Assembly: GCA_031180805.1 (NCBI GenBank)
Contig: JAPSLL010000005.1
Location: 62,001 to 126,000, forward strand
Reading direction: 5' to 3'
Origin: Bacillus sp. (in: firmicutes)
GTDB lineage: Bacteria > Bacillota > Bacilli > Bacillales > Bacillaceae
DNA: 64,000 nt
Position 1 is the stretch's first letter, and every line of letters starts with the position of its first letter. Shown here one piece after another: positions 53,084 through 60,461 of this stretch. The position numbers and the translations under genes are program-made. The notes beneath the pieces were generated by a model. That model saw only the letters and a program-made list of their open reading frames with translations, was not told the DNA's origin and did no database searches.

Positions 53084-53713
53084 TTACCTCTTTCCTAGTT
53101 CTGAAGTTCCTTGCAGTCCATTAATAATAAAGCTTACAGCAAAATCCGCTACCTGTTCGGGACTCATTTCCGATTGAGTTCGATTCAAAAATGCATTATT
53201 GTGAGAAAACATTAATGTTCCCATTATAAAATTAACCGCTACGTCAACTGATGGAAAATCAATGATGTTTTTATCCTGACATTCATGCAATATTAACCGA
53301 AGCTGTTCCCATGAGGGCAGAAATACATCCGTCAGCATCTCTAATCTCGGACTATTCATTACTAACTCTTGCTGTAGTATACTAACTAATTCACTTTCTT
53401 CATTTCTAAAGATAACAAACTGTCGACAAAAGCTCTTAAGTGCCCCTAAAGAATCTGATAAATCATATTTCATATCCTTAAACAATTGTCTAATTGGTTG
53501 AAACACTTCAAAGAAAACATTTTCTTTTCCACCAAAATGATAAGAAACAAGTGCCAATGAAACATTTGCCTCATTACAAATTTGTCTAACAGTTGTCCCT
53601 TCATAGCCCTTTTTCGCAAATAATACCTTTGCAGCTCGAAGGATTTGATCTCTTACATCCTTATTTCTATCATTACTTCTGCTCTGTTTTAACGGACTCA
53701 TTCCTTTCATCAT
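53084..53713 (-). CDS. TetR/AcrR family regulator
   Basis: 209 residues with the HTH ILRAAKVLFAKKGYEGTTVR and NEANVSLALVSYHFGGKENVF, plus a helical ligand domain. Start choice is uncertain: ATG 53713 and 53710 lack a good Shine-Dalgarno, and ATG 53701 has AAAGGA immediately before it. A perfect TTGAAC...GTTCAA palindrome covers the promoter, pointing to autoregulation of the tetR-dehydrogenase operon. Confidence 0.9.
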   Translation of the reverse strand: MMKGMSPLKQSRSNDRNKDVRDQILRAAKVLFAKKGYEGTTVRQICNEANVSLALVSYHFGGKENVFFEVFQPIRQLFKDMKYDLSDSLGALKSFCRQFVIFRNEESELVSILQQELVMNSPRLEMLTDVFLPSWEQLRLILHECQDKNIIDFPSVDVAVNFIMGTLMFSHNNAFLNRTQSEMSPEQVADFAVSFIINGLQGTSELGKR

Positions 53714-53728
53714 TTTTGAACAAATGTT

Positions 53729-53777
53729 TTGAACGATTGTTCAATTTTTAGTATACTCTTGTTCCTTATCATGTCAA
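53729..53777 (-). promoter_or_regulatory. SigA promoter with overlapping TetR operator
   Basis: On the minus strand TTGACA (53777-53772), a 16-bp spacer and TATACT (53755-53750) form a strong promoter. The perfect palindrome TTGAACGATTGTTCAA (53729-53744) begins 6 bp downstream of the -10, at the transcription start. Confidence 0.8.
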
Positions 53778-53945
53778 TAAAATAAGATTCACTAAAATTA
53801 AATGATGTCTATTAGTTTGATGTGTAATATCTTTTAAAATATTTTCAAAATATTTAATAGAAGTTTATTCCTTTTAACTTTTTTATCCACATGCCTCATT
53901 GAAACAAAGATCGTTAGTAGGCATTGTTTTTTCTGCGAGTAATAC

Positions 53946-53983
53946 AAAAATTCCGCTCATCCAAACTTCATGAGCGGAATTTA
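53946..53983 (-). terminator. Terminator after acyltransferase gene
   Basis: AAATTCCGCTCAT and ATGAGCGGAATTT pair around a 9-nt loop; on the minus strand it is followed by TTTTT. The acyltransferase TAA lies at the edge of the stem. Confidence 0.9.
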
Positions 53984-54616
53984 AAACTTCACGAATTTTT
54001 TTATAAAAGTATAGCAATAAACTTGTTTCTTCTGACTAGTCTTGTATAAATCCGGCAGCTGCAAACGAAGAAGCTCTTCCATTTTCCCATCATCTTTCCT
54101 TATTTTATCAACATGAACTGCGATCGGAACTAGACTCATTCCATTTGGACCGACCAATGGCTTTTCTTTCTGCTCGATTCTGAAACCATATGATATCCGC
54201 ATCATTCGATAAAATCTGTTTTCCATTAATGCAATATAATACATTGGGTTATGCTTTTTTACATGTTCAAGAAAAATATGAAAAAATAAATGAAAATATC
54301 CTTTACGTTGATAATCTTCATGAAGACAAAGCTTATCAATTTCCCATACTTCGTTTTGATGGTGATAAATCTCTTTATATTGTGAAAAATCGGCACCTTT
54401 TTGGACTGTACTATCAGGGTTATTTGGATGATACGGAATAAATTCAATCGTACCAATGACTTTTCTTTTTTTAAAAAATGACTTTGGTGTCTTTATTATA
54501 TACCTTACTCCATTTTTAGCGTACGGATCATTAACCCAGCCATATTTCTTACAATAATACTCCCACGTTAATTCAAATTCCTTTTGCTGTTTGCGGGTAC
54601 TTACAATTTCAAACAA
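53981..54616 (-). CDS. GNAT-fold N-acyltransferase (autoinducer-synthase/exosortase-associated type)
   Basis: 211 residues from a TTG at 54616 (TTAGGAGGG 7 nt upstream). The fold resembles LuxI-type autoinducer synthases and PEP-CTERM/exosortase-associated acyltransferases. The signs are IGTIEFIPYHPN for the early strands, WEIDKLCLHEDYQRKGYFHL as the central motif, PMYYIALMENRFYRMMRISYGF, then a C-terminal basic region. These enzymes take acyl groups from acyl-CoA or acyl-ACP. Directly upstream, in the same orientation, is a 46-codon RiPP-like precursor gene, so it may acylate that peptide. Acyl donor and acceptor are unknown. Confidence 0.78.
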   Translation of the reverse strand: MFEIVSTRKQQKEFELTWEYYCKKYGWVNDPYAKNGVRYIIKTPKSFFKKRKVIGTIEFIPYHPNNPDSTVQKGADFSQYKEIYHHQNEVWEIDKLCLHEDYQRKGYFHLFFHIFLEHVKKHNPMYYIALMENRFYRMMRISYGFRIEQKEKPLVGPNGMSLVPIAVHVDKIRKDDGKMEELLRLQLPDLYKTSQKKQVYCYTFIKKFVKF

Positions 54617-54629
54617 GGGAAACCCTCCT

Positions 54630-54661
54630 AAAAACTTGTCCCCCTTTGTACGTTGGGGGAC
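54630..54661 (-). terminator. Hairpin plus T-run between RiPP-like gene and acyltransferase (attenuator)
   Basis: On the minus strand GTCCCCC pairs with GGGGGAC around a 10-nt loop, then AAGTTTTT, 14 bp after the precursor stop. It would let a fraction of transcripts stop after the peptide gene, a common way to make more precursor than enzyme. The arm resembles the GGGGAC palindromes near 55924 and 56066. Confidence 0.7.
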
Positions 54662-54674
54662 TGACCCTTTCCTG

Positions 54675-54815
54675 TTAACTATCTAAAACGTCTCCTGGAA
54701 ATCCAGGATCATGATCATCATCACCACCACCTGGTGGCTTATGAGGAGGCCAGAATTTCATTGTCATGTTAACATCCAATACTTCTAGTTTAGGTGTACT
54801 CCAACTTTGCTTCAT
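54675..54815 (-). CDS. RiPP precursor-like peptide with paeninodin/lasso-type leader (46 aa)
   Basis: 46 residues from an ATG at 54815 with AAGGAGG 8 nt upstream. Residues 5-19 read WSTPKLEVLDVNMTM, an excellent match to the paeninodin-family lasso leader (aromatic-xxP-x-LEVLDVxxTM), in which Thr is two before the cut. The 27-residue tail starts with Lys20 and is KFWPPHKPP, three Gly, three Asp, and a P/G/D-rich end finishing in Asp-Ser. Paeninodin-family peptides also end in Ser, which is phosphorylated in paeninodin. Positions 7-9 of the tail are Lys, Pro, Pro, with no Asp or Glu to close a lasso ring. No lasso cyclase or protease genes lie in the window. Confidence 0.8.
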   Translation of the reverse strand: MKQSWSTPKLEVLDVNMTMKFWPPHKPPGGGDDDHDPGFPGDVLDS

Positions 54816-55161
54816 ACTACTCCCCTCCTTAAATGGTACCGTTTTATAAAGAACAAAGTGGTCGTATGATTATCTCTTTTTATTTTCATACAGTCCACCA
54901 CGAAGGATTCAATCGTTCTTCATAAAGAACGTTTGCTATATCTTAACATCTTAATCTCTTAAAGTAAACAGATCTTCTAGAAAATAATTCAAGAATCATT
55001 AGTCACATCTATTACTAGTGAATAAGCTTTATTTATGTAAATAAAAACTGTCTTCATGACCTTTTCCTCAGAAAAAACGATATATTGCTTCATCACTTTA
55101 TGATAAATAAAGAGGAATTACTTGTGAAGAACATCACAAATTTAGTTATTTACATTAACCC
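54816..55161. other. Upstream region of RiPP-like gene, with a perfect inverted repeat
   Basis: 346 bp without a gene. It contains CGTTCTT (54914-54920) and AAGAACG (54925-54931), a perfect 7+4+7 inverted repeat about 100 bp before the precursor start, which could be an operator. The rest is A/T-rich. I found no confident promoter by eye. Confidence 0.5.
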
Positions 55162-55770
55162 TTAACGAAGTTCCTGTAATCTTTTTAAATCATATATAAA
55201 AATTTCAATCCGGTTAAATAGTATTAGCTCATCTTTTTTCAATTGATTTAAAATTCGATTAATCGATTCCCTTGAGGCACTGACCATATTAGCAAAGTCT
55301 TGATTAGTTATTGGTATTTTAATAGATATACCGTTTACCTGATGCTCACCTTGCTCTTTCACTAATCTAATTAGAATCTCGACAAGACGATGTGATACAT
55401 TCTTGTAAATAAAATCTTGAAAACACTGCTGCAGCTCTACTATTTTTCTTCCCATTATTTTCATCACTTTCACGGCAATTTGCGGCCATCGTATCATTAA
55501 CTCTTCAAACTCATCTATTAAAATAACGAAAAGCTCAGCATCCTGAACAATTCCAACGGTTGCAGGATATGGAGCTGTATCGAAAAAGCCTACATGTGGA
55601 AACATATCCCCCTCATATAGAAGGGAAATCACTTGTTCATTTCCACCCTCATCTATTTTATATGCCTTAACGATACCAGACTGAATAAAATAAACGGCCT
55701 CCCGCTTTTCACCTTCGATAAAAACAAGATGTTTCTTTTTATATGTACGTTTAATCGCAATTTCTTTCAC
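55162..55770 (-). CDS. Crp/Fnr family regulator with an upstream in-frame TAG (possible nonsense mutant)
   Basis: The visible reading from GTG 55770 has 202 residues: a cyclic-nucleotide-binding-like sensor (YFIQSGIVKAYKIDEGGNEQVISLLYEGDMFPH) and a C-terminal winged helix (TNQDFANMVSASRESINRIL). No Cys cluster for an iron-sulfur centre is evident. Family homology extends upstream in the same frame (KNIPIFSELNHKELLRV from 55818), the usual Crp/Fnr N-terminus. That stretch is cut off by TAG at 55821-55819, directly after an ATG at 55824. A GTG at 55842 with AGGAGAGGG upstream looks like the original start. The gene is either truncated or dead. Confidence 0.82.
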   Translation of the reverse strand: MKEIAIKRTYKKKHLVFIEGEKREAVYFIQSGIVKAYKIDEGGNEQVISLLYEGDMFPHVGFFDTAPYPATVGIVQDAELFVILIDEFEELMIRWPQIAVKVMKIMGRKIVELQQCFQDFIYKNVSHRLVEILIRLVKEQGEHQVNGISIKIPITNQDFANMVSASRESINRILNQLKKDELILFNRIEIFIYDLKRLQELR

Positions 55771-55923
55771 TCGCAGTAATTCTTTATGATTAAGCTCACT
55801 AAAAATCGGAATATTCTTCTACATAACACCCGTAAAATCCACCTGTTTCCCTCTCCTAGCAATTAATCTAAAATACCACCTTACCTTCATTATAAATCTC
55901 CACACCATGATAAAAAGTGACGA

Positions 55924-55964
55924 TTTAAAAACACTTTGGGGACAGTCCCCAAAGTGTTTTTAAA
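55924..55964. repeat. 41-bp perfect palindrome with GGGGAC core
   Basis: Arms of 20 bp (TTTAAAAACACTTTGGGGAC and its complement) flank a single A. The GGGGACAGTCCCC core recurs, partly, at about 56066-56092 (TTGGGGACTGTCCCC, then a second TGTCCCC) and at 54638-54661. Such palindromes can act as bidirectional terminators or REP-like elements. Confidence 0.8.
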
Positions 55965-56065
55965 TACAATATATAGACACACATACACCAAACACCACAA
56001 CATATTGTACCTATTTAGTGAAAGGGTATATTTTACCCCATGAAAATAAGGTGCAAAAGTACAAA

Positions 56066-56092
56066 TTGGGGACTGTCCCCTATTCTTTGTCC
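56066..56092. repeat. GGGGACTGTCCCC palindrome with adjacent partial repeat
   Basis: TTGGGGACTGTCCCC followed by TATTCTTTGTCCCCTATTCTTT, a tandem 14-bp partial repeat (TGTCCCCTATTCTT twice). The repeat runs into the end of the 56094-56492 gene, forming part of its last codons. Confidence 0.65.
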
Positions 56093-56093
56093 C

Positions 56094-56492
56094 CTATTCT
56101 TTTGTTTGGCGGAGGTATTTTATGTAGTTTGTTTTGTCTTCTAGTTCTCTTTCTAGGTAGCCGAGGTAGGCGAAGAGTAGGCTCATGTCTTTTGTGATTT
56201 CAGCTGTGCAGTCTTTTTGAATGTATTTTTCTTTTATCTTTTTTACTTCCTTTTTGACGACCCAGCGTTCATTTTGTTGGTCATCCTCTGCAACTGTGAA
56301 ATCCGTAACCGTTTCTGATGGAATCAATTCAATTCCCATAAATCTTTTTACAGGGTTTTCCTTTGTTTTATTTAAAATATACACAAATTTTTCTTCCTCT
56401 AGCTCCTTCAATGCGTCTGGATGAATATGAATGGTTTTAGGTATCGTATCTTGATCAACGATAAAAGCCTTCAACTTATCTACGAGCTTCAT
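56094..56492 (-). CDS. Protein of unknown function (132 aa)
   Basis: 132 residues, soluble and charged: KTIHIHPDALKELEEEKFVY, GIELIPSETVTDFTVAEDDQ, VVKKEVKKIKEKYIQKDCTA and a helical end. AATAGGGGG precedes the ATG. I do not recognise the family. Its last codons lie in a GTCCCC repeat, so its C-terminus may have been changed by repeat insertion. Confidence 0.65.
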   Translation of the reverse strand: MKLVDKLKAFIVDQDTIPKTIHIHPDALKELEEEKFVYILNKTKENPVKRFMGIELIPSETVTDFTVAEDDQQNERWVVKKEVKKIKEKYIQKDCTAEITKDMSLLFAYLGYLERELEDKTNYIKYLRQTKE

Positions 56493-56576
56493 GTTTTTTC
56501 CCCCTATTCGTTTTTAAAAAAGGCTCTTTTCTAAAAGTTTGTTGTTTTTAGTACTAACTTTATAAGGGTTGATTGG

Positions 56577-56695
56577 AGTGTAAGTGCGAGACTCCTGCGG
56601 GATGTGTGGGAGAGGCTAATTTTGAGCAGGTGTTTACACTGAGGAGGCTCACCACCCACCCCACAGAAAGCGAGTACTGCATGAGGAAATCAACC
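56577..56695 (+). repeat. Dispersed repeat, copy C (best preserved)
   Basis: Starts GGTTGATTGGAGTG and contains GCGAGACTCCTGCGGGATG, GAGGAGGCTCACCACCC and AGAAAGCGAGTACTGC, ending GGAAATCAACC. The ends are inverted (GGTTGATT / AATCAACC). This is the clearest copy and shows the layout of a common Bacillaceae dispersed repeat. Outside it, the 56493-56963 gap has no gene. Confidence 0.85.
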
Positions 56696-56963
56696 ACGAA
56701 CGACTACACTGTAAAAAAGCAACAAAGTTTGTGAAAATAGCCTTAAAAAAAGTCACTCATCCCCTATAAAACAACCTATTCATAAGACCGACGAAAAATT
56801 ACTTAGGCTACGAATAGCCTGGCAATTGTTTAAAATCGCCTCACCATCAAGGAAATATTTCCATTCCATTGCAAAGTTTTTTCTTCCTAATGACAAATGA
56901 CGTTTTTTTCCATCCATCTATGGGAATAATACAACTTAATATGACACGGTAGGAGGAAATCAT

Positions 56964-58634
56964 GTGAGCACAAAAGGTAATTTATCTATTTTTGCTTTAG
57001 GCGGCGTAAATGAAATCGGCAAAAACATGTATGTTGTTCAATATGATAACGATATTTTAATTATTGACTGTGGTTCTAAGTTTCCCGATGAAAGTTTATT
57101 AGGGATTGATTTAATCATCCCTGACATTACCTACTTGGAAGAGAATAAAGATAAAATTCGCGCATTGCTTGTTACACATGGACATGAGGATCATATTGGC
57201 GGTATCCCTTATTTCTTAAAAAAGTTGAACATCCCAATTTATGCAACCCGCTTCACTTTAGGATTGATTGAATTAAAATTATCTGAGCATAAGCTTCTTA
57301 AAGATACAGAACTCAATCAAATCAACTCTGACTCAACACTTACGTTCGGAGAGGTTCAAGTAAGCTTTTTTAAAACAAATCATAGTATACCGGATTGCTT
57401 AGGGATCGTGTTTCATACACCTGAGGGAAATGTCGTACATACAGGTGATTTCAAGTTTGATTTAACCCCTGTTAATAATCAGTATTCTGATATTCATAAA
57501 ATGGCGGAAATCGGGAAACAAGGTGTTTTAGTTTTATTATCAGAAAGCACAAATGCCGAACGAGCAGGCTTAACTCCTTCAGAGCAAATCGTAGGAGATC
57601 ATGTTGAGGAAGCGTTTATGAAAGCCAAGCGTAAAGTCATTATTTCTACCTTTGCTTCAAATATTAATCGCGTCCAGCAGGTCGTTAACGCAGCTCTAAA
57701 AACAAATCGAAAGCTAGCCTTGCTAGGCCGAAGCATGGTAAATGTTGTTGATGTTGCCGTTGAACGGGGCTACTTGCAGATTCCAGAGGGGATGTTAATT
57801 GAACCACATGAAATTAACACCCTAGCACCTGAGCAAGTTGCCATACTATGTACAGGAAGTCAAGGTGAGCCGATGGCAGCACTTGCACGTCTATCGACAG
57901 GTAAATTTCGAGATGTTGATATTTTGCCAGATGATACGATTATTTTTGCTGCTTCACCGATTCCGGGAAATGAACGGAATGTTTCACGAATAATTGACAG
58001 CTTCTTTTCTCTCGGTGCAAAGGTGATTTATGGATCTGGTAGCTCTACAAAAATGCATGTTTCAGGGCATGGCTATCAAGAGGATTTAAAGCTTATGCTT
58101 ACATTAATGAAACCAACCTATTTCATTCCAATTCATGGTGAATATCGCATGCTTCATCAGCATCGGCAATTAGCTGAATCTGTTGGAGTTGAGAAAGGAA
58201 ATACTTTTATCGTCTCAAATGGAGATGTTGTTGATATTAAACATAATGAAGCAGTTCAAACGAGAAAGGTACCAGCAGGAGATACATTTGTTGATGGCGT
58301 CGGTGTTGGTGATATCGGTGGTACAGTTTTAAGAGACCGAAAGCAGCTTTCAGAGGATGGAATGATTATTGTCGTCATCACGTTAAGCAAGGCCGAAAGA
58401 AAAATACTTTCCGGTCCTGACACAATTACGAGAGGCTTTGTATATGTCCGCGATTCTGAGAAGCTATTAAAGGATGTAAATCACCTAGTAAAAAATACAG
58501 TAAATGAATTACAAAATGAAAATGTCCATCAATGGAATGTCATTAAGCAAAATATTAAGAAGGAATTAGGGCAATATTTATACGCTCAAACGAAAAGAAA
58601 GCCAATGATATTACCGGTAATCATTGAAATCTAA
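56964..58634 (+). CDS. Ribonuclease J
   Basis: 556 residues from a GTG at 56964 (AGGAGG 9 nt upstream; the ATG two bases earlier is followed by TGA). It starts FALGGVNEIGKNMYVVQ and carries the metal motif VTHGHEDHIGGIPY of active, J1-type enzymes, not the degenerate J2 site. Beta-CASP residues follow (STFASNINRVQQV, IPIHGEYRMLHQH), and a C-terminal domain ends in PVIIEI. RNase J processes and degrades RNA from the 5' end. It diverges from classical J1 in its N-terminus and in several segments, so it may be a third paralogue. Confidence 0.92.
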   Translation: MSTKGNLSIFALGGVNEIGKNMYVVQYDNDILIIDCGSKFPDESLLGIDLIIPDITYLEENKDKIRALLVTHGHEDHIGGIPYFLKKLNIPIYATRFTLGLIELKLSEHKLLKDTELNQINSDSTLTFGEVQVSFFKTNHSIPDCLGIVFHTPEGNVVHTGDFKFDLTPVNNQYSDIHKMAEIGKQGVLVLLSESTNAERAGLTPSEQIVGDHVEEAFMKAKRKVIISTFASNINRVQQVVNAALKTNRKLALLGRSMVNVVDVAVERGYLQIPEGMLIEPHEINTLAPEQVAILCTGSQGEPMAALARLSTGKFRDVDILPDDTIIFAASPIPGNERNVSRIIDSFFSLGAKVIYGSGSSTKMHVSGHGYQEDLKLMLTLMKPTYFIPIHGEYRMLHQHRQLAESVGVEKGNTFIVSNGDVVDIKHNEAVQTRKVPAGDTFVDGVGVGDIGGTVLRDRKQLSEDGMIIVVITLSKAERKILSGPDTITRGFVYVRDSEKLLKDVNHLVKNTVNELQNENVHQWNVIKQNIKKELGQYLYAQTKRKPMILPVIIEI

Positions 58635-58647
58635 TGAGGCTGACTTT

Positions 58648-58736
58648 AAAGGTTCAGACCCCTCCAACAAACACAATATAGAAGCTAACCACATCATCAT
58701 TAGTTTATATATTGTGTTTGAGGGGTCTGAACCTTT
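58648..58736 (+). repeat. Long inverted repeat after RNase J gene
   Basis: AAAGGTTCAGACCCCTC (58648-58664) pairs with GAGGGGTCTGAACCTTT (58720-58736), extended by AAACACAATATA / TATATTGTGTTT after a 4-nt bulge, for 29 bp in all with a 27-nt loop. It probably terminates rnj transcription, though no long T-run follows. The arm resembles a REP-like element. Confidence 0.75.
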
Positions 58737-58817
58737 GGTTTTGAAGCACCACCACCTTCTCATAAAAACATGGCTGTAGCTCGTAAACATTGTTGCATTT
58801 TATTAGTAGTCGTTTTT

Positions 58818-58926
58818 TTGATTTCCTCGTGCAGTCCTTGTATTCCGACTCATAGGTGTAAATCTTACGGGACATCATCTATCCGACGATCTAACCAGGA
58901 GTCTCGCACATAAGCTCTAATCAACC
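58818..58926 (-). repeat. Dispersed repeat, copy D (reverse orientation)
   Basis: TTGATTTCCTCGTGCAGTCC at one end and CAGGAGTCTCGCACATAAG...AATCAACC at the other match the complement of copy C; the middle is heavily changed. It fills most of the gap between the RNase J inverted repeat and the csp terminator. Confidence 0.7.
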
Positions 58927-58947
58927 TTTACAATATTTTCAAAAAAC

Positions 58948-58983
58948 AAACAGACCCTTTTGCTAAGCAAAAGGATCTGTTTT
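58948..58983 (-). terminator. Terminator after cold-shock gene
   Basis: AAACAGACCCTTTTGCT and AGCAAAAGGATCTGTTT form a long stem with one mismatch; on the minus strand it is followed by GTTTTTTG. Confidence 0.88.
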
Positions 58984-59039
58984 CTTTTCAAAGATAACAA
59001 AAATCGTCATCCATGTTTTTATGGTTTATTTGTATGGTT

Positions 59040-59240
59040 TTATATTTTTTGAACGTTAGCAGCTTGCGGGCCTCTGTTTCCTTGCTCAATATCAAAGGAA
59101 ACCTCTTGACCTTCCTCTAAGCTTTTGTAACCTTCTCCTTGAATTGAAGAGAAATGTACAAATACATCTTCTCCACCTTCAACTTCAATAAATCCAAAAC
59201 CTTTTTCTGAATTAAACCATTTTACTCTACCTTGTGCCAT
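59040..59240 (-). CDS. Cold-shock protein (CspA/CspB family)
   Basis: 66 residues from the ATG at 59240 (TAGGAGG upstream): [19 protein letters not shown] contains RNP1 (KGFGFIEV), then VFVHFS is RNP2, and [20 protein letters not shown] closes the fold. An RNA/ssDNA-binding OB-fold chaperone. A long A/T-rich leader (to about 59390) may carry a cold-responsive RNA element. Confidence 0.97.
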   Translation of the reverse strand: MAQGRVKWFNSEKGFGFIEVEGGEDVFVHFSSIQGEGYKSLEEGQEVSFDIEQGNRGPQAANVQKI

Positions 59241-59460
59241 TAACAATTTCCTCCTAAATCAATCAAAACACGTTTGATGATAATTTCGATTATTATTATG
59301 TCCTTCCATCTCATTCTTAAACATAAAATTAAAAAATAATTTTTTCAATCGGTATTAAGCTATTTTGTAGGAGGAACCATTTTCACAAATAGGAAAAATT
59401 ATGTTAAAATTTTAATGATTGATTGTAAGAATATTTAAATAAAACACTTTGTTAAACATT

Positions 59461-59569
59461 GTTGGTAATTTCCACTTCAGGTATTCCCTTTCCACGGGAA
59501 GTTCGGAAGCCTCCTCGGCTTAAGCGCCTTGGTTCTCCCGAATAGTCTCATACCTTAGCACTAATCAAC
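59461..59569 (-). repeat. Dispersed repeat, copy E (reverse orientation)
   Basis: TTTCCACTTCAGG, TCCCTTTCCACGGG, AGCCTCCTCGGCTTAAGCGCC and CTAATCAAC keep the order of the complement of copy C, with several bases changed. It lies between the csp leader and the HAD phosphatase gene; the region 59247-59460 is the csp leader with no gene. Confidence 0.8.
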
Positions 59570-59619
59570 AATAACCTTTAACATTGCGAAATAAAACTAT
59601 ATTAAATTTGGAGATAATA

Positions 59620-60411
59620 ATGACAAACTACAACATCTTATTTTTAGACATTGATGGAACGATTTTGAGACCTGATGATACAATTGAACAATCGACAAAA
59701 CAAGCAATTGCTGAAGTGAAAGAAAAAGGGCTTAAGGTTTTCCTTGCAACAGGCAGACCATTGCATGAAATTTCTCATATTGCTGAGCAATTAAATATCG
59801 ATTCATTTATTGGATATAACGGTGCCTTTGCAATTCATAAAGGAGAAGAAATTTTTAATTCTCCTATGAACCCTAAGACGGTTGAAAGCTATCTTAAAAT
59901 TGCCAAAAACAATGGCCACGAACTTGTGCTATATACTCGTGAAAAAAATATTTTCCCAGACCTCGAGAGCCCTGCTGTAAAAGAATTTCTTGAAGCTTTC
60001 CATTTACACTATAATGAACAATTTACACCTGAAGTTGTCTCTCAAATTCTTGGGATTACCTTGATCAATTTAACTGAACAAGATCCAAAGCTATATGAAA
60101 AGGCAGATCCTACAATTCATTTATCACAAGTTAATGTCGATGGATTACGTCATTGCTATGATGTCATCCGTGATACGGTTAATAAAGGAGTTGCAGTCAG
60201 CCATATTCTTGAGCATTTGCAAATTCCGAAAGAAGCAGCAATTGCCTTTGGTGATGGCATGAATGATAAGGAAATGCTTAGCACAGTAGGAGAAGGCTTT
60301 GCAATGGGAAACGGTCATCCTGAGCTTTTTCAATACGCAAAGCATAAAACAACTAAAGTAACCGATTCTGGTATCTATAATGGATTAAAATCACTTGGTC
60401 TTGTAAAGTAA
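59620..60411 (+). CDS. Cof-type HAD-IIB family hydrolase
   Basis: 263 residues from the ATG at 59620 (TTGGAGATAATA upstream; the longer in-frame start at 59584 is rejected). HAD motifs: nucleophile LFLDIDGTILRPD, motif II FLATGRP, and motif IV IAFGDGMNDKEMLSTVG with a type IIB cap in between. Typical Cof proteins dephosphorylate sugar phosphates or vitamin cofactor phosphates; substrate unknown. Confidence 0.92.
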   Translation: MTNYNILFLDIDGTILRPDDTIEQSTKQAIAEVKEKGLKVFLATGRPLHEISHIAEQLNIDSFIGYNGAFAIHKGEEIFNSPMNPKTVESYLKIAKNNGHELVLYTREKNIFPDLESPAVKEFLEAFHLHYNEQFTPEVVSQILGITLINLTEQDPKLYEKADPTIHLSQVNVDGLRHCYDVIRDTVNKGVAVSHILEHLQIPKEAAIAFGDGMNDKEMLSTVGEGFAMGNGHPELFQYAKHKTTKVTDSGIYNGLKSLGLVK

Positions 60412-60424
60412 TCGATTTACGTAT

Positions 60425-60461
60425 GGGGAAATCCGTCCATTAATCGGGACGGTTCCCTTTT
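60425..60461. terminator. Terminator between convergent HAD and ugd genes
   Basis: GGGAAATCCGTCC pairs with GGGACGGTTCCC (one bulge) and ends in TTTTC. It serves the HAD gene; the ugd stop overlaps its distal side. Confidence 0.75.

Noticed and set aside
54675-54815. Ordinary lasso peptide
   Set aside because: No Asp or Glu at core positions 7-9 and no lasso B or C genes nearby, so a standard lasso product is not supported.
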